Origin: Bacillota bacterium
GTDB lineage: Bacteria > Bacillota > UBA5301
DNA: 64,000 nt
NCBI GenBank assembly: GCA_017656135.1
Contig: JACDOJ010000002.1
Span: 1-64,000 of the forward strand
Reading direction: 5' to 3'
How positions within the stretch are numbered: position 1 is the first letter of the stretch; each line of letters starts with the position of its first letter. Both the position numbers and the translations under genes were made by a program. Below the pieces are notes generated by a model, which was not told the origin of the DNA, did no database searches, and saw only the letters and a list, made by a program, of their open reading frames with translations. Below, in pieces: positions 16,581 to 25,722 of the stretch.

Positions 16581-18026
16581 ATGTTGATGACTAAAATGCG
16601 GCGCAACATGAAACCAGTGATAATTATCGTGGCTATTGCGTTTGCAGTAGGCTTGCTGTACTTGGGCCTACCGGGTGGAGGATTCTTCAGCGGTACCGCC
16701 AAGGCCAACGTAGTGGCGACTGTGAACGGAGAACCGATTTACCAGTCCACTTTTCGCAATACTCTTATCCAGTACGTAACTCAGCTTGAGGCTCAGAACG
16801 GTACCTTGCCTTCTGGCCAGATCGAATTGATCAGTGCCCAGCTTTTGAACCAGATGATCGATGAGAAAATCATCTTGCAGGCTGCTAAAGAAGCGGGCAT
16901 CAAAGTGAACGACGAAGAGTTGGAAAAGGTCGTAGCTGACTTTAAGGAACAGATCGGCGGGGAAGAACATTTTGACCAGCTCCTCAAGAGCCAGAACGTC
17001 TCTCTGGATGAGTTTAACCGGCGAGTCACCGAGCAGATTATGATCCAGAAGATGCTGGAGAAGGTGGCCGGCGAGGGTACCGTCAGCGATGACGAGATCG
17101 CTAAGGCTTACGAAGAGGTTCACGCCAAACACATTCTGATCCGGACCTCCGAGGAGGCCGGCGACGAAGAAGCCAAGGCCAAGATCGAGGAGATCCGGGC
17201 TGAATTGGCTAATGGTGCCTCCTTCTCTGAACTGGCCAAGAAGTACTCCGAGGATCCCGGCTCCAAGGACAACGGCGGTGACTTGGGCTTCATCTCCCGA
17301 GGCCAGACCGTTCCCGAGTTTGAAAGGGCCGCCTTCGCTTTGGCTGAAGGCGAGGTCAGTGAGCCGGTCAAGACCCAGTTCGGTTACCACCTGATCAAGG
17401 TCGTCGAGCGTAAGGAGGCTAAAGGCGAGGAGTTTGAGAAGGCCAAACCTGAGCTGGAGGAGCAGCTGAGAAAGGCCAAACAGAACAAGCTGCTCACCGA
17501 GTGGTTCCGGAAACAGAAGGAGCAGGCTGAAGTAGTGATCAACGACGTCAAACTCTCAGCTTACACCGCTAAACTGCAGGGCGACGTCGACAAGGCGGTA
17601 GAGCTCTTTGAAGAGGCCACCGGGCTTGAGCCGGAGAACGGTTATCTCTACGCCAACCTAGGTGAGCTCTACGAGCGGAAAGGCGACACCGATAAGGCTT
17701 TGAAAAACTACAAGAAAGCAGCTGAACTGGTAAAGACCGATGCCAGCCTCTACTTCGTCTTGGGTACCCTCTACCAGAATAAGGATCAGAAAGAGGAGGC
17801 CATCGCTGCCTACCAGAAAGCCAGCGAGTTGGATCCCAACAACTTCTACCTGCACTACTCCCTCTACGGTACCTTCAAGCAGTTGGGTGCCGAGGATCTG
17901 GCTGAAAAAGAGCAGAAGATCTTAGAGGAGATGCAGAAACAGGCGGAAGAGGCTCAGAAACAGGCTGAAGAGCAGGCTGAGAAGGCTGAGCCAGAGTCTC
18001 AAGAGGCAACTCAGTCTGCAGAATAA
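16581..18026 (+). CDS. Membrane-anchored peptidyl-prolyl isomerase (PpiC/SurA type) with TPR tail
   Basis: Extracytoplasmic foldase of the SurA/PrsA class. 481 residues: an N-terminal signal anchor (residues 12-31, no lipobox cysteine, so not a PrsA lipoprotein), a SurA-type chaperone region with 'VVATVNGEPIYQS' (about 45-170), and one parvulin domain (about 178-275: 'HAKHILIRTSEEAGD', 'KYSEDPGSKDNGGDLGFISR', 'FGYHLIKVVER'). After it come three TPR units (330-440) and a charged Gln/Glu-rich coil at the end. Addition of TPRs to a parvulin foldase is uncommon. Monocistronic, with promoter at 16502 and a strong terminator at 18053. Confidence 0.9.
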   Translation: MLMTKMRRNMKPVIIIVAIAFAVGLLYLGLPGGGFFSGTAKANVVATVNGEPIYQSTFRNTLIQYVTQLEAQNGTLPSGQIELISAQLLNQMIDEKIILQAAKEAGIKVNDEELEKVVADFKEQIGGEEHFDQLLKSQNVSLDEFNRRVTEQIMIQKMLEKVAGEGTVSDDEIAKAYEEVHAKHILIRTSEEAGDEEAKAKIEEIRAELANGASFSELAKKYSEDPGSKDNGGDLGFISRGQTVPEFERAAFALAEGEVSEPVKTQFGYHLIKVVERKEAKGEEFEKAKPELEEQLRKAKQNKLLTEWFRKQKEQAEVVINDVKLSAYTAKLQGDVDKAVELFEEATGLEPENGYLYANLGELYERKGDTDKALKNYKKAAELVKTDASLYFVLGTLYQNKDQKEEAIAAYQKASELDPNNFYLHYSLYGTFKQLGAEDLAEKEQKILEEMQKQAEEAQKQAEEQAEKAEPESQEATQSAE

Positions 18027-18052
18027 CGAAATCTACGGGTCCGTTCTTATTT

Positions 18053-18088
18053 GGAAGTGGCAGGAGTCTGCCACTTCCTGTCGTATTT
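18053..18088 (+). terminator. Strong intrinsic terminator
   Basis: Perfect 11-bp stem GGAAGTGGCAG / CTGCCACTTCC with a 4-nt loop (18053-18078), followed by TGTCGTATTT. Confidence 0.85.
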
Positions 18089-18131
18089 AATCCAAATTAC
18101 TGGGTAGAAGATAGTTTTAGGTTGAGGAGCG

Positions 18132-19442
18132 ATGGTAGTGAAGATTCAAGTCCCCAGGGGCACTCAGGATATCCTGCCCGGCCAGGTGGAAAAGTGGCAC
18201 TATGTCGAAGGGGTCATGCGCCGCCTGGCAGCTGAATACGGGTTTCAGGAGATCAGAACCCCTGTTTTTGAACACACCGAACTTTTCCAGCGGGGCGTCG
18301 GCGAAACCACTGACATCGTGGAAAAAGAGATGTACACCTTCGAGGATAAGAAGGGCCGCTCCCTGACCCTGCGTCCGGAAGGTACCGCCGGAGCGGTTCG
18401 GGCCTTCATCGAACACAGTTACTTCGCCCAGCCCCAGCCCACCAAGTTTTACTACATCGGCCCCATCTTCCGGTACGAGGCCCCTCAGGCCGGCAGGTAC
18501 CGACAGCACCACCAGTTCGGTATCGAGGTCTTTGGCAGCGCCGAACCCATCACCGATGCCGAGGTGATCCTGGTCGCGGTGGACCTCTTTTCTCGCTTGG
18601 GTCTTGCGGATTTGACTGTCAAACTGAACAACATTGGCTGTCCCAAGTGCCGGAAGGACTACCGGGAGGCGCTTATCGCCTATTTCCGGCCCCAGGTCGA
18701 GGCCCTCTGCGCTGACTGTCGGAACCGGCTGGAGCGAAACCCCCTGCGTATCCTAGACTGCAAACAGGAGTCCTGCCGTGAGGTGGTGGCCGGGGCACCG
18801 GAGATCACCTCTCACCTGTGCGCCGAGTGTCAGGAGCACTTCAGCGGGGTCCAGAGATATCTCGAGGCTGCTGGGGTGAAGTATGAAGTCGATTCAGGTA
18901 TCGTTCGGGGGCTTGACTACTACACCCGCACTGTCTTCGAGATCATTTACACCGGCTTAGGGGCCCAAAGCACGGTCTGCGGCGGTGGGCGCTACGACAA
19001 CCTCATTGAGACCGTCGGCGGGCCACCCACGCCGGGGGTGGGTTTCGGCATGGGCATTGAAAGGCTCCTGTTGACCCTGGAGAAAACCGGCTGCTACCTG
19101 CCTGAGAAAGCAGGACCTGACCTCTATATCGCCACCTTAGGTCAGGCCGCCAAGGAGGCTGCTTTTGCCGCTCTCCTTGACCTGCGCCGGGCCGGTTTGA
19201 GAGCGGTTACCGACCTCATGGGCCGGAGTCTCAAAGCACAGCTCAAGTACGCTAATAAGATCAATGCCAGGTACGTAGCTATACTCGGCGAAAACGAGTT
19301 GGCTCAAGGTCGGGTCCAGGTCAAGCGGATGGCAGACGGGCAAGATGCGGAGGTGGCCTGGCCTGACCTTTTGGCCTGGTTGAAGGCCCAGATGCAGGCT
19401 GATTCAAGGAAAGAGGAGGAAGTACAGGATGATTCAAGATAA
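18132..19442 (+). CDS. hisS: Histidyl-tRNA synthetase
   Basis: Charges tRNA-His. 436 residues. Class II motifs are visible: 'RGTQDILPGQVEKW', motif 2 'FYYIGPIFRYEAPQAGRYRQ', the histidine-binding 'GLDYYTRTVFEI' and motif 3 'GFGMGIERLLL', with a C-terminal anticodon-binding domain. A cysteine-rich insertion (CPKC, CADC, CAEC) lies near residues 172-237, as in many bacterial HisRS. No T-box is present upstream. It overlaps aspS by 14 nt, so the two are cotranscribed. Confidence 0.97.
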   Translation: MVVKIQVPRGTQDILPGQVEKWHYVEGVMRRLAAEYGFQEIRTPVFEHTELFQRGVGETTDIVEKEMYTFEDKKGRSLTLRPEGTAGAVRAFIEHSYFAQPQPTKFYYIGPIFRYEAPQAGRYRQHHQFGIEVFGSAEPITDAEVILVAVDLFSRLGLADLTVKLNNIGCPKCRKDYREALIAYFRPQVEALCADCRNRLERNPLRILDCKQESCREVVAGAPEITSHLCAECQEHFSGVQRYLEAAGVKYEVDSGIVRGLDYYTRTVFEIIYTGLGAQSTVCGGGRYDNLIETVGGPPTPGVGFGMGIERLLLTLEKTGCYLPEKAGPDLYIATLGQAAKEAAFAALLDLRRAGLRAVTDLMGRSLKAQLKYANKINARYVAILGENELAQGRVQVKRMADGQDAEVAWPDLLAWLKAQMQADSRKEEEVQDDSR

Positions 19443-21225
19443 AGCGGCACAAAACAACCCAGAGAGGATAGGCTGTGGCCAGGTGAGCCTCGATTTAGTC
19501 GGCAAAAAGATAACTCTGGCCGGTTGGGTCCATAGGCGCCGGGACCACGGCGGCGTTATTTTCATCGATCTCCGGGACCGCAGCGGCCTGGTTCAGGTCG
19601 TCTTCAACCCTCAGGAAGCACCTGATATTTTCAGGGTAGCGGAGAGGCTGCGCTCTGAGTACGTGATCAAAGTCATTGGTGAGGTCAGACGCAGGCCGGA
19701 AGGTTCAGCCAACCCGAACCTGGTCACCGGGGAGGTGGAGGTGTATGCTGACCAGTTGGAGGTCTTGAACCCGGCTAAGACGCCGCCTTTTGAGATCGCC
19801 GACTACCGGGAAGTGGATGAGGCCCTGCGCTTAAAATACCGCTATTTGGACCTGCGCCGGCCTGAGATGCAGTCCAAGATCATCGCCAGGCATAGGATCA
19901 CCAAAGCGGTTAGGGACTACCTGGACAAGCAAGGCTTCCTAGAGATTGAGACTCCGGTTTTAACCAGGAGCACCCCGGAAGGGGCCCGGGACTACCTGGT
20001 CCCCAGCCGGGTTCACCAGGGGAGTTTTTACGCCCTCCCTCAATCCCCGCAGCTCTTCAAACAGATCTTGATGGTCTCCGGTTTCGAGAAGTACTTCCAG
20101 ATCGTCAAGTGTTTCCGGGATGAGGATCTCAGGGCCGATCGTCAGCCGGAGTTTACCCAGATCGATATCGAGATGTCTTTCGTTGAGCCTGAGGATGTGC
20201 AGCGTCTAGCTGAAGGCATGCTGGCCTACGCCTACAAAGAAGTCTTCGGTAAGGACCTACCTGTGCCTTTCCCTAGAATGACTTGGGCTGAGGCCATGGA
20301 CCGCTACGGCACCGACCGCCCGGACCTTCGGTTTGGCCTGGAACTGATCAATTTTACCGACTTGGTGAAAGACTCCCAGTTCAAGGTGTTCGCTAAGGTG
20401 GCCCAGGCCGGTGGCGAGGTCAAGGGCATCAACGCCAAGGGAGGATCGGTGCTCAGCCGGCGGGAGCTCGACGGGCTAACCGAGTTCGTCGGAGAATTCG
20501 GCGCCAAGGGCCTGGCTTGGATGGTCATCGGGGAGAATGAGATTAAATCGCCGATCACCAAGTTTTTCACCGCTGAGGAGCTGGATTCCATTTTAGAGAG
20601 AGCTCAGGCCGAGCCTGGGGACCTGCTCCTCTTTGTCGCCGACGAACCCCAGGTGGTGGCGGCATCTCTCGGAAACCTCCGGCTGAAGCTGGCTGGGCGC
20701 TTGGGGCTCATCTCAGAGACCAGCGAGGACCGGTACGTCTGGATCACTGATTTTCCGATGTTTGAATACTCCGAGGAGGAGGGTCGCTACGTCGCCCTGC
20801 ATCACCCCTTCACCTCGCCGAAGGAAGAGGACTTGAAGCTCTTAGGATCGGATCTGTCTGCGGTGAAGGCCAAAGCCTACGACCTGGTTCTGAATGGTTT
20901 GGAGCTCGGCGGCGGCAGCATCCGTATCCACCGCCCCGAGGTCCAGCAGCAGGTCTTTGAGGCCTTGAAAGTCAGCCCTGAGGAGGCCGCTGACAAGTTT
21001 GGTTTTCTCTTGGACGGGCTGAGTTACGGTGCGCCACCCCACGGCGGCATTGCCTTTGGCCTGGACCGGCTGGTCATGCTCTGGACCGGCTCTGAGTCCA
21101 TCCGGGAAGTCATCGCCTTCCCCAAGACCCAGAGTGCCATGGACCTAATGGTGAAGGCCCCCGCTCCGGTAGAGAAGAAGCAGCTGGATGAGTTAGGCAT
21201 CGAGCTGGCCGATTTTCGGGAGTAA
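19429..21225 (+). CDS. aspS: Aspartyl-tRNA synthetase
   Basis: 598-residue bacterial-type AspRS: N-terminal OB fold for the anticodon ('TLAGWVHRRRDHGGVIFIDLRD'), class II catalytic core with motif 2 'FRDEDLRADRQPEFTQID' and motif 3 'GLDRLVMLWTG', and the GAD insertion. It may be discriminating or non-discriminating (Asp/Asn); gatCAB presence elsewhere would be needed to tell. ATG 19429 lies inside the hisS end with GGAGGA upstream. Confidence 0.97.
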   Translation: MIQDKAAQNNPERIGCGQVSLDLVGKKITLAGWVHRRRDHGGVIFIDLRDRSGLVQVVFNPQEAPDIFRVAERLRSEYVIKVIGEVRRRPEGSANPNLVTGEVEVYADQLEVLNPAKTPPFEIADYREVDEALRLKYRYLDLRRPEMQSKIIARHRITKAVRDYLDKQGFLEIETPVLTRSTPEGARDYLVPSRVHQGSFYALPQSPQLFKQILMVSGFEKYFQIVKCFRDEDLRADRQPEFTQIDIEMSFVEPEDVQRLAEGMLAYAYKEVFGKDLPVPFPRMTWAEAMDRYGTDRPDLRFGLELINFTDLVKDSQFKVFAKVAQAGGEVKGINAKGGSVLSRRELDGLTEFVGEFGAKGLAWMVIGENEIKSPITKFFTAEELDSILERAQAEPGDLLLFVADEPQVVAASLGNLRLKLAGRLGLISETSEDRYVWITDFPMFEYSEEEGRYVALHHPFTSPKEEDLKLLGSDLSAVKAKAYDLVLNGLELGGGSIRIHRPEVQQQVFEALKVSPEEAADKFGFLLDGLSYGAPPHGGIAFGLDRLVMLWTGSESIREVIAFPKTQSAMDLMVKAPAPVEKKQLDELGIELADFRE

Positions 21226-21264
21226 ACAAGCAATAATTGGGTAAACTAGAGCCAAAGCACCTAG

Positions 21265-21294
21265 TTGAAAAGAAACGGCTCCCTGTGATATGAT
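21265..21294 (+). promoter_or_regulatory. Promoter of 6S RNA
   Basis: TTGAAA (21265-21270), 18-bp spacer, TATGAT (21289-21294), placing the start at about 21300 where the RNA closing stem begins. Confidence 0.7.
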
Positions 21295-21298
21295 GAAG

Positions 21299-21510
21299 GT
21301 GAGCCAAATAAGTATTAAATAGCAGCCCTACAGTGTTCGTGGTGAAGCTGATATGTGTTGTGAACCAACACTCAACGCTAGGGAGCCTGGACTCCGGTTG
21401 TGGAAGAAAAGCCGCCCCGGGAGCGGACTTCGGAAGCAGTCGGGAGGGCACCCACCTGGATACCAGGTTCAGCAACGACTCAGCTGTTAACGGCATTTGT
21501 GGGGCTCACG
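21299..21510 (+). ncRNA. ssrS: 6S RNA
   Basis: About 210 nt without an ORF between aspS and tcdA, the same place as 6S-1 (bsrA) in Bacillus subtilis. The ends pair as a long closing stem (GTGAGCC 21299-21305 with GGCTCAC 21503-21509), its own promoter lies just upstream and its own terminator just downstream. 6S RNA mimics an open promoter and sequesters sigma-A RNA polymerase. The identification rests on locus, size, closing stem and transcription signals; I could not fold the central bubble fully by eye. Confidence 0.8.
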
Positions 21511-21514
21511 GAAA

Positions 21515-21538
21515 CCCGCTCACCAGAGCGGGTTTTAT
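21515..21538 (+). terminator. Terminator of 6S RNA
   Basis: CCCGCTC (21515-21521), loop ACCA, GAGCGGG (21526-21532), then TTTTATG. Confidence 0.75.
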
Positions 21539-21587
21539 GCTGCAATTGGAGCAGGATATTGATGAGATTAGATGAAAGGATATCAGC

Positions 21588-22301
21588 ATGGATCCTAGAT
21601 TCACCCGCACAGTCATGCTCATCGGAGAAGAGGGACTAGCCGCCTTGTCCAGGGCCTCCGTTCTGGTCTGTGGATTAGGCGGGGTTGGCTCGTATCTGGC
21701 CGAGGCCTTGGCAAGGAGCGGCATCGGCCGCATTGGCCTGGTGGATTACGACCGGGTGGAGATCACCAACTTGAACCGCCAGCTGCCGGCGCTCACTTCC
21801 ACTCTCGGCCAGCTGAAAACCGATGTTGTGGCCGAAAGGCTTGCCGATATCAACCCGGCTCTGGTCGTGGAGAAACTGCCCCTTATGGTGAGTCAGGAAA
21901 CCATCACAGAGATACTGGCCGGCAACTGGGGTTACGTCGCCGATGCCATCGACGATGTCGAGGCCAAGATCCTGCTGATCCAGGAGTGCCTGGAACGGAA
22001 GATTCCCATTATCAGCAGTATGGGAGCCGGGAACAAATTGGATCCCACCAGAGTGCAAACCACTGATATCAGTAAAACCCACGGCTGTCCCTTGGCCAAG
22101 GTCATCCGGCGGCGTCTGCGCCAGCTGGGGATCGTCTCAGGGGTGAAGACCGTCTTTTCCCCGGAACAGCCTCTCCAGACCAAAGCTCCCGGCTCCACCC
22201 CGGCAAGCATGGCCTTTGTTCCCGGTACCTTCGGTTTGACCATGGCCGCCGAAATCACCCGGGATTTGCTTTCAGGATATGGGCAGGAGGGAAAGTCTTG
22301 A
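21588..22301 (+). CDS. tcdA: tRNA threonylcarbamoyladenosine dehydratase
   Basis: E1-like enzyme that cyclises t6A37 to ct6A in ANN-decoding tRNAs, using ATP. 237 residues with the ThiF nucleotide-binding motif 'GLGGVGSYLAEALARSG', 'VDYDRVEITNLNRQ', 'AIDDVEAKILLI' and the basic 'KTHGCPLAKVIRRRLRQ' tRNA-binding segment diagnostic of TcdA/CsdL. ATG 21588 has GATGAAAGGA upstream. Its C-terminus overlaps rarA by 4 nt. Confidence 0.93.
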   Translation: MDPRFTRTVMLIGEEGLAALSRASVLVCGLGGVGSYLAEALARSGIGRIGLVDYDRVEITNLNRQLPALTSTLGQLKTDVVAERLADINPALVVEKLPLMVSQETITEILAGNWGYVADAIDDVEAKILLIQECLERKIPIISSMGAGNKLDPTRVQTTDISKTHGCPLAKVIRRRLRQLGIVSGVKTVFSPEQPLQTKAPGSTPASMAFVPGTFGLTMAAEITRDLLSGYGQEGKS

Positions 22302-23620
22302 ACCTGTTTTCCAGCAGCATTTCAGAGAACAATAAACCTCTGGCCGCAAGGATGCGTCCTCAGAGCTTGAGTGAGTTCGTGGGCCAGTCCCACCTGGTTG
22401 GCCCAGGCAAGATGCTGAGGCGAATGATTGAGGCGGACCAGTTGGCCTCGATCATCCTCTACGGACCGCCGGGGACAGGCAAGACCACCTTGGCAGAGAT
22501 CATCGCCAAAAGTACCAACTCCCGGTTTCTCCGGTTAAACGCAGTTACCTCTGGGGTCAAGGAGGTCCGGGAGGTGATCGCCGAGGCCGAGGAGGCCCTC
22601 AGCCTGTACGGTCAGAGGACGGTTCTCTTCATCGATGAGATCCACCGGTTCAACAAAGCCCAACAGGATGTTTTGCTGGGGGCCGTGGAAGACGGGGTGA
22701 TTATTCTCATCGGGGCCACCACCGAAAACCCCTATTTCGAAGTCAATAGTGCCCTGCTCTCAAGGTCCCGGATCTTTCAGCTTCAGCCCTTAAGCCGGGA
22801 AGAGCTGAAGGAGATCGCTAAAAGGGCCCTGGAGTCCGAGAAAGGGTTGGCCCAGTACCGGCCTAAGGTGACCGAGGAGGCTTTAGACTTTCTGCTGCAG
22901 GCCAGCGGCAGTGATGCCCGGGTGCTCTTAAACGCTTTGGAGCTGGCGGTCTTAACCACGCCTCCAGGCCAGGATGGGCAGAGGCTCGTCGATTTGGAGG
23001 TCGCCCAGGAGAGTATACAAAAATCCGCCTTGAAGTATGATAAAGCTGGAGACAACCACTATGACGTAGCTTCAGCTTTCATCAAGAGCATCCGCGGCTC
23101 CGACCCGGATGCCGCGCTGTACTGGTTGGCCCGGATGCTGGTGGCCGGGGAAGACCCTAAGTTCATCGCCAGGCGGATAATCATCTCCGCGTCTGAAGAC
23201 ATCGGTAACGCCAACCCTCAGGCCCTGCCGCTGGCGGTGGCCGCTTTCGATGCTGTGGATAAGGTGGGGATGCCGGAGGCCCGGATCATTCTGGGACAAG
23301 TCGTGGCTTACCTGGCGGCTTCTCCCAAGAGCAACCGGGCCTATCTGGCTATCAATGAGGCCATCGCCGATGTTAAAAAGGATCCCTCCCCTCAGGTACC
23401 CCTGCACCTTAGAGACGCCAGTTACCGGGGGGCCAAGGAGTTTGGTCACGGGCTGGGCTACAAATACCCCCACGATTACCCAGGTGCGTGGGTTGAGCAG
23501 CAGTACCTTCCTGCGGAACTGGCCGGCAAGACTTACTACCATCCCAGTGAAAACGGGAGCGAACTGAAGATTAAGGAGCGCCTGGAGAGGCTGCGCCAAA
23601 GCTCTGGAAAGCCCACCTGA
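22298..23620 (+). CDS. rarA: Replication-associated recombination protein RarA (MgsA)
   Basis: AAA+ ATPase of the clamp-loader family acting at stalled replication forks. 440 residues with '[19 protein letters not shown]', Walker A '[13 protein letters not shown]', Walker B '[16 protein letters not shown]', sensor '[18 protein letters not shown]' and the tetramerisation tail ending in '[16 protein letters not shown]'. TTG 22298 start after GGCAGGAGGG; coupled to tcdA. Confidence 0.96.
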   Translation: MNLFSSSISENNKPLAARMRPQSLSEFVGQSHLVGPGKMLRRMIEADQLASIILYGPPGTGKTTLAEIIAKSTNSRFLRLNAVTSGVKEVREVIAEAEEALSLYGQRTVLFIDEIHRFNKAQQDVLLGAVEDGVIILIGATTENPYFEVNSALLSRSRIFQLQPLSREELKEIAKRALESEKGLAQYRPKVTEEALDFLLQASGSDARVLLNALELAVLTTPPGQDGQRLVDLEVAQESIQKSALKYDKAGDNHYDVASAFIKSIRGSDPDAALYWLARMLVAGEDPKFIARRIIISASEDIGNANPQALPLAVAAFDAVDKVGMPEARIILGQVVAYLAASPKSNRAYLAINEAIADVKKDPSPQVPLHLRDASYRGAKEFGHGLGYKYPHDYPGAWVEQQYLPAELAGKTYYHPSENGSELKIKERLERLRQSSGKPT

Positions 23621-23628
23621 TCCGGTGA

Positions 23629-23657
23629 TTGACTCCGATGATGGGTTATGCTATGAT
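23629..23657 (+). promoter_or_regulatory. Promoter of the isc operon
   Basis: TTGACT (23629-23634), 17-bp spacer, TATGAT (23652-23657). Confidence 0.75.
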
Positions 23658-23667
23658 AAAACATGAC

Positions 23668-23692
23668 AATTCCGATTAGACTACTAGGAATT
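23668..23692 (+). promoter_or_regulatory. Candidate Rrf2-type operator
   Basis: AATTCC (23668-23673) and GGAATT (23687-23692) form an inverted repeat just after the expected transcription start of iscR, a place suited to autorepression by the Rrf2 regulator. The second arm reads CTAGGAATTCC, reminiscent of the TAGGAAT half-site of Rrf2 proteins. Overlap with the Shine-Dalgarno region means a bound protein would block the start of the message. Confidence 0.4.
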
Positions 23693-23706
23693 CCAGGAGG
23701 CAGGCT

Positions 23707-24132
23707 ATGCGCTTATCGACCAAAGGAAGATACGGATTAAAGGCCATGGTGGACTTGGCCCTGCATTATCAGGGAGAGGTCACTCCATTGGGTGAGATTG
23801 CCGAGCGCCAGGGCATCAGCGGGGCGTACCTGGAGCAGTTAATGAGCAGCCTGCGCAAGTCGGGGTTGGTCCATTCGGTCCGGGGTGCCCAGGGTGGGTA
23901 CAAGCTGACCAGGCCCCCGGAGGAGATTACTGTCGGCGAGGTCCTGCGTTCCCTGGAAGGACCTCTGGCTCCGGTGGAGTGTGTGGATGAAACCGGTGCC
24001 GGTTGTTCCCGGATGGATGACTGTTACACCGTGGTGGTCTGGGAGAGGCTCAGGGACGCCATCAATGGTGTTCTGGATTCCACGAGCCTGGCAGACCTGC
24101 TTGACCAGGCTCACCAAAAAGAAGATCAGTAG
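23707..24132 (+). CDS. iscR: Rrf2-family Fe-S cluster regulator (IscR-like)
   Basis: 141-residue winged-helix regulator starting '[19 protein letters not shown]', the Rrf2 signature. Unlike CymR, which occupies this locus in Bacillus, it has three cysteines, C92, C100 and C106, in the loop where IscR binds a [2Fe-2S] cluster; spacing is C-x7-C-x5-C rather than C-x5-C-x5-C. It probably senses Fe-S status and controls the adjoining iscS-iscU-mnmA genes. Its own promoter and a possible operator lie directly upstream. Confidence 0.88.
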   Translation: MRLSTKGRYGLKAMVDLALHYQGEVTPLGEIAERQGISGAYLEQLMSSLRKSGLVHSVRGAQGGYKLTRPPEEITVGEVLRSLEGPLAPVECVDETGAGCSRMDDCYTVVVWERLRDAINGVLDSTSLADLLDQAHQKEDQ

Positions 24133-24140
24133 GAGTGGTG

Positions 24141-25301
24141 ATGTTGAGAGTATACTTGGATCATGCCGCAACAACTCCGGTGCGCCCGGAAGTAGTGGAG
24201 GAGATGCTCCCCTATTTTACTGAAAAATTCGGAAACCCTTCCAGTATCTACCGGATCGGCTGGGAAAACCGCAGTGTCCTCGATGACGCCCGGGACCGGA
24301 TTGCCGCCCAGCTGGCGGCGGATTCGTCGGAGATCATCTTCACCAGCGGTGGTTCCGAAGCCGATAACCTGGCCATCAAAGGCTATGCCCTGGCTAACCA
24401 AAAAAGGGGCAAGCACATCATTACCACTTCCGTGGAGCACCACGCGGTGCTGGACACCGCTAAATACATGGAGAAGCTGGGCTTTGAGGTCACCTTCTTG
24501 CCGGTAGACGAGTACGGTTTGGTATCCCCTAAGCAGCTCGCTGAGGCCATCCGGCCCGACACCATCCTGGTTTCCATCATGTACGCCAATAACGAGGTGG
24601 GCACCATCATGCCCATCAAAGAGCTGGCCAAAGTGGCCCGGGAGGCTAGGGTCGCCTTCCACACTGATGCCGTGCAAGCCGGAGGATCTTTGTCTTTGGA
24701 TGTCCAGGACTTAGGCGTTGACATGCTTTCTCTCTCGGCCCACAAGTTTTACGGACCCAAAGGTGTCGGACTCCTGTACGTTCGGAAAGGAATCAGGCTG
24801 GATCCCCTCATCCACGGCGGCGGGCAGGAACGCCGGCGCCGGGCCGGCACCGAGAATGTCCCGGGAATTGTCGGCATGGCCAAAGCCTTGGAACTAGCCA
24901 ACGCTGAGCGGGAAGAGAACATGCGGCGGATCACCGCTCTCCGGGATAAGCTCATTCTGGGCTTGAGGGACCGGATCCCGGAGATCAAGCTCAACGGGCA
25001 TCCCACCCAGCGGCTGCCCAACAACGTCAACATCTCCATCAAGTACATTGAAGGTGAGTCTCTGCTTCTAAACTTGGATATGAAAGGTATTGCCGCCTCC
25101 AGTGGTTCGGCCTGCACTTCAGGGTCCTTGGAGCCCTCTCATGTCCTCTTGGCCATGGGCGTTCCCCATGAAATCGCTCACGGTTCCCTCCGGCTAACCC
25201 TGGGACGGGAGACCACTGAAGAGGAGATCGACTACGTTTTAGCAGAGCTGCCACCGATTGTAGAAAAACTGCGGGCCATGTCGCCCTTGTATCAAGAGTG
25301 A
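24141..25301 (+). CDS. iscS: Cysteine desulfurase
   Basis: PLP enzyme that takes sulfur from cysteine (leaving alanine) for Fe-S clusters and tRNA thiolation. 386 residues with '[13 protein letters not shown]', the PLP-lysine motif '[12 protein letters not shown]', and the mobile active-site loop '[16 protein letters not shown]'. The start is ATG 24141, with AGGAG at 24131-24135; GTG codons at 24135 and 24138 overlap the ribosome site and are unlikely. Between iscR and iscU, and two genes from mnmA, its likely sulfur client. Confidence 0.95.
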   Translation: MLRVYLDHAATTPVRPEVVEEMLPYFTEKFGNPSSIYRIGWENRSVLDDARDRIAAQLAADSSEIIFTSGGSEADNLAIKGYALANQKRGKHIITTSVEHHAVLDTAKYMEKLGFEVTFLPVDEYGLVSPKQLAEAIRPDTILVSIMYANNEVGTIMPIKELAKVAREARVAFHTDAVQAGGSLSLDVQDLGVDMLSLSAHKFYGPKGVGLLYVRKGIRLDPLIHGGGQERRRRAGTENVPGIVGMAKALELANAEREENMRRITALRDKLILGLRDRIPEIKLNGHPTQRLPNNVNISIKYIEGESLLLNLDMKGIAASSGSACTSGSLEPSHVLLAMGVPHEIAHGSLRLTLGRETTEEEIDYVLAELPPIVEKLRAMSPLYQE

Positions 25302-25313
25302 GGAGGTTCGGTT

Positions 25314-25706
25314 ATGTACAGTGAAAAAGTCATGGAACACTTCATGAACCCAAGGCATGTAGGGGAAATTAGTGATGCCGACGGTGTCGGCACCGAAGGC
25401 AATCCGGTCTGCGGTGACATCATGCGGATTTATTTAAAGGTAGATGAAGAGGATAAGATTACTGACATTAAGTTTAAGACTTTCGGCTGCGGGGCGGCCA
25501 TCGCCACCAGCGACATGGTTTGTGAGATGGTGTTAGGTAAGACTTTGGATGAAGCCATGCAAGTCACCAATGCCGTGGTGGCTGAGGCTCTGGACGGTTT
25601 GCCCCCCAACAAGATGCACTGCTCCAACCTGGCGGCCGATGCTCTGCACAAGGCGATAGAGGACTTAAAATCGAGGCGGCAAAAACGGAAAGCAGAGTCC
25701 AGCTAA
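25314..25706 (+). CDS. iscU: Fe-S cluster scaffold IscU/NifU N-domain
   Basis: 130-residue scaffold on which IscS-derived sulfur and iron assemble into clusters. Ligands C33, D35 ('GNPVCGDIM'), C59 ('FKTFGCGAAIATSD') and C103 ('KMHCSNLAADAL') are intact. GAGGAGG precedes ATG 25314. No hscBA or fdx genes follow, so it is a minimal Clostridia-type isc set. Confidence 0.95.
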   Translation: MYSEKVMEHFMNPRHVGEISDADGVGTEGNPVCGDIMRIYLKVDEEDKITDIKFKTFGCGAAIATSDMVCEMVLGKTLDEAMQVTNAVVAEALDGLPPNKMHCSNLAADALHKAIEDLKSRRQKRKAESS

Positions 25707-25722
25707 ACTAGGAGTGGACTTG

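Noticed and set aside
16668-17390. 240-codon open frame on the minus strand
   Set aside because: Fully antisense to the well-supported PpiC-TPR gene; arises from codon bias, no ribosome site or family match.
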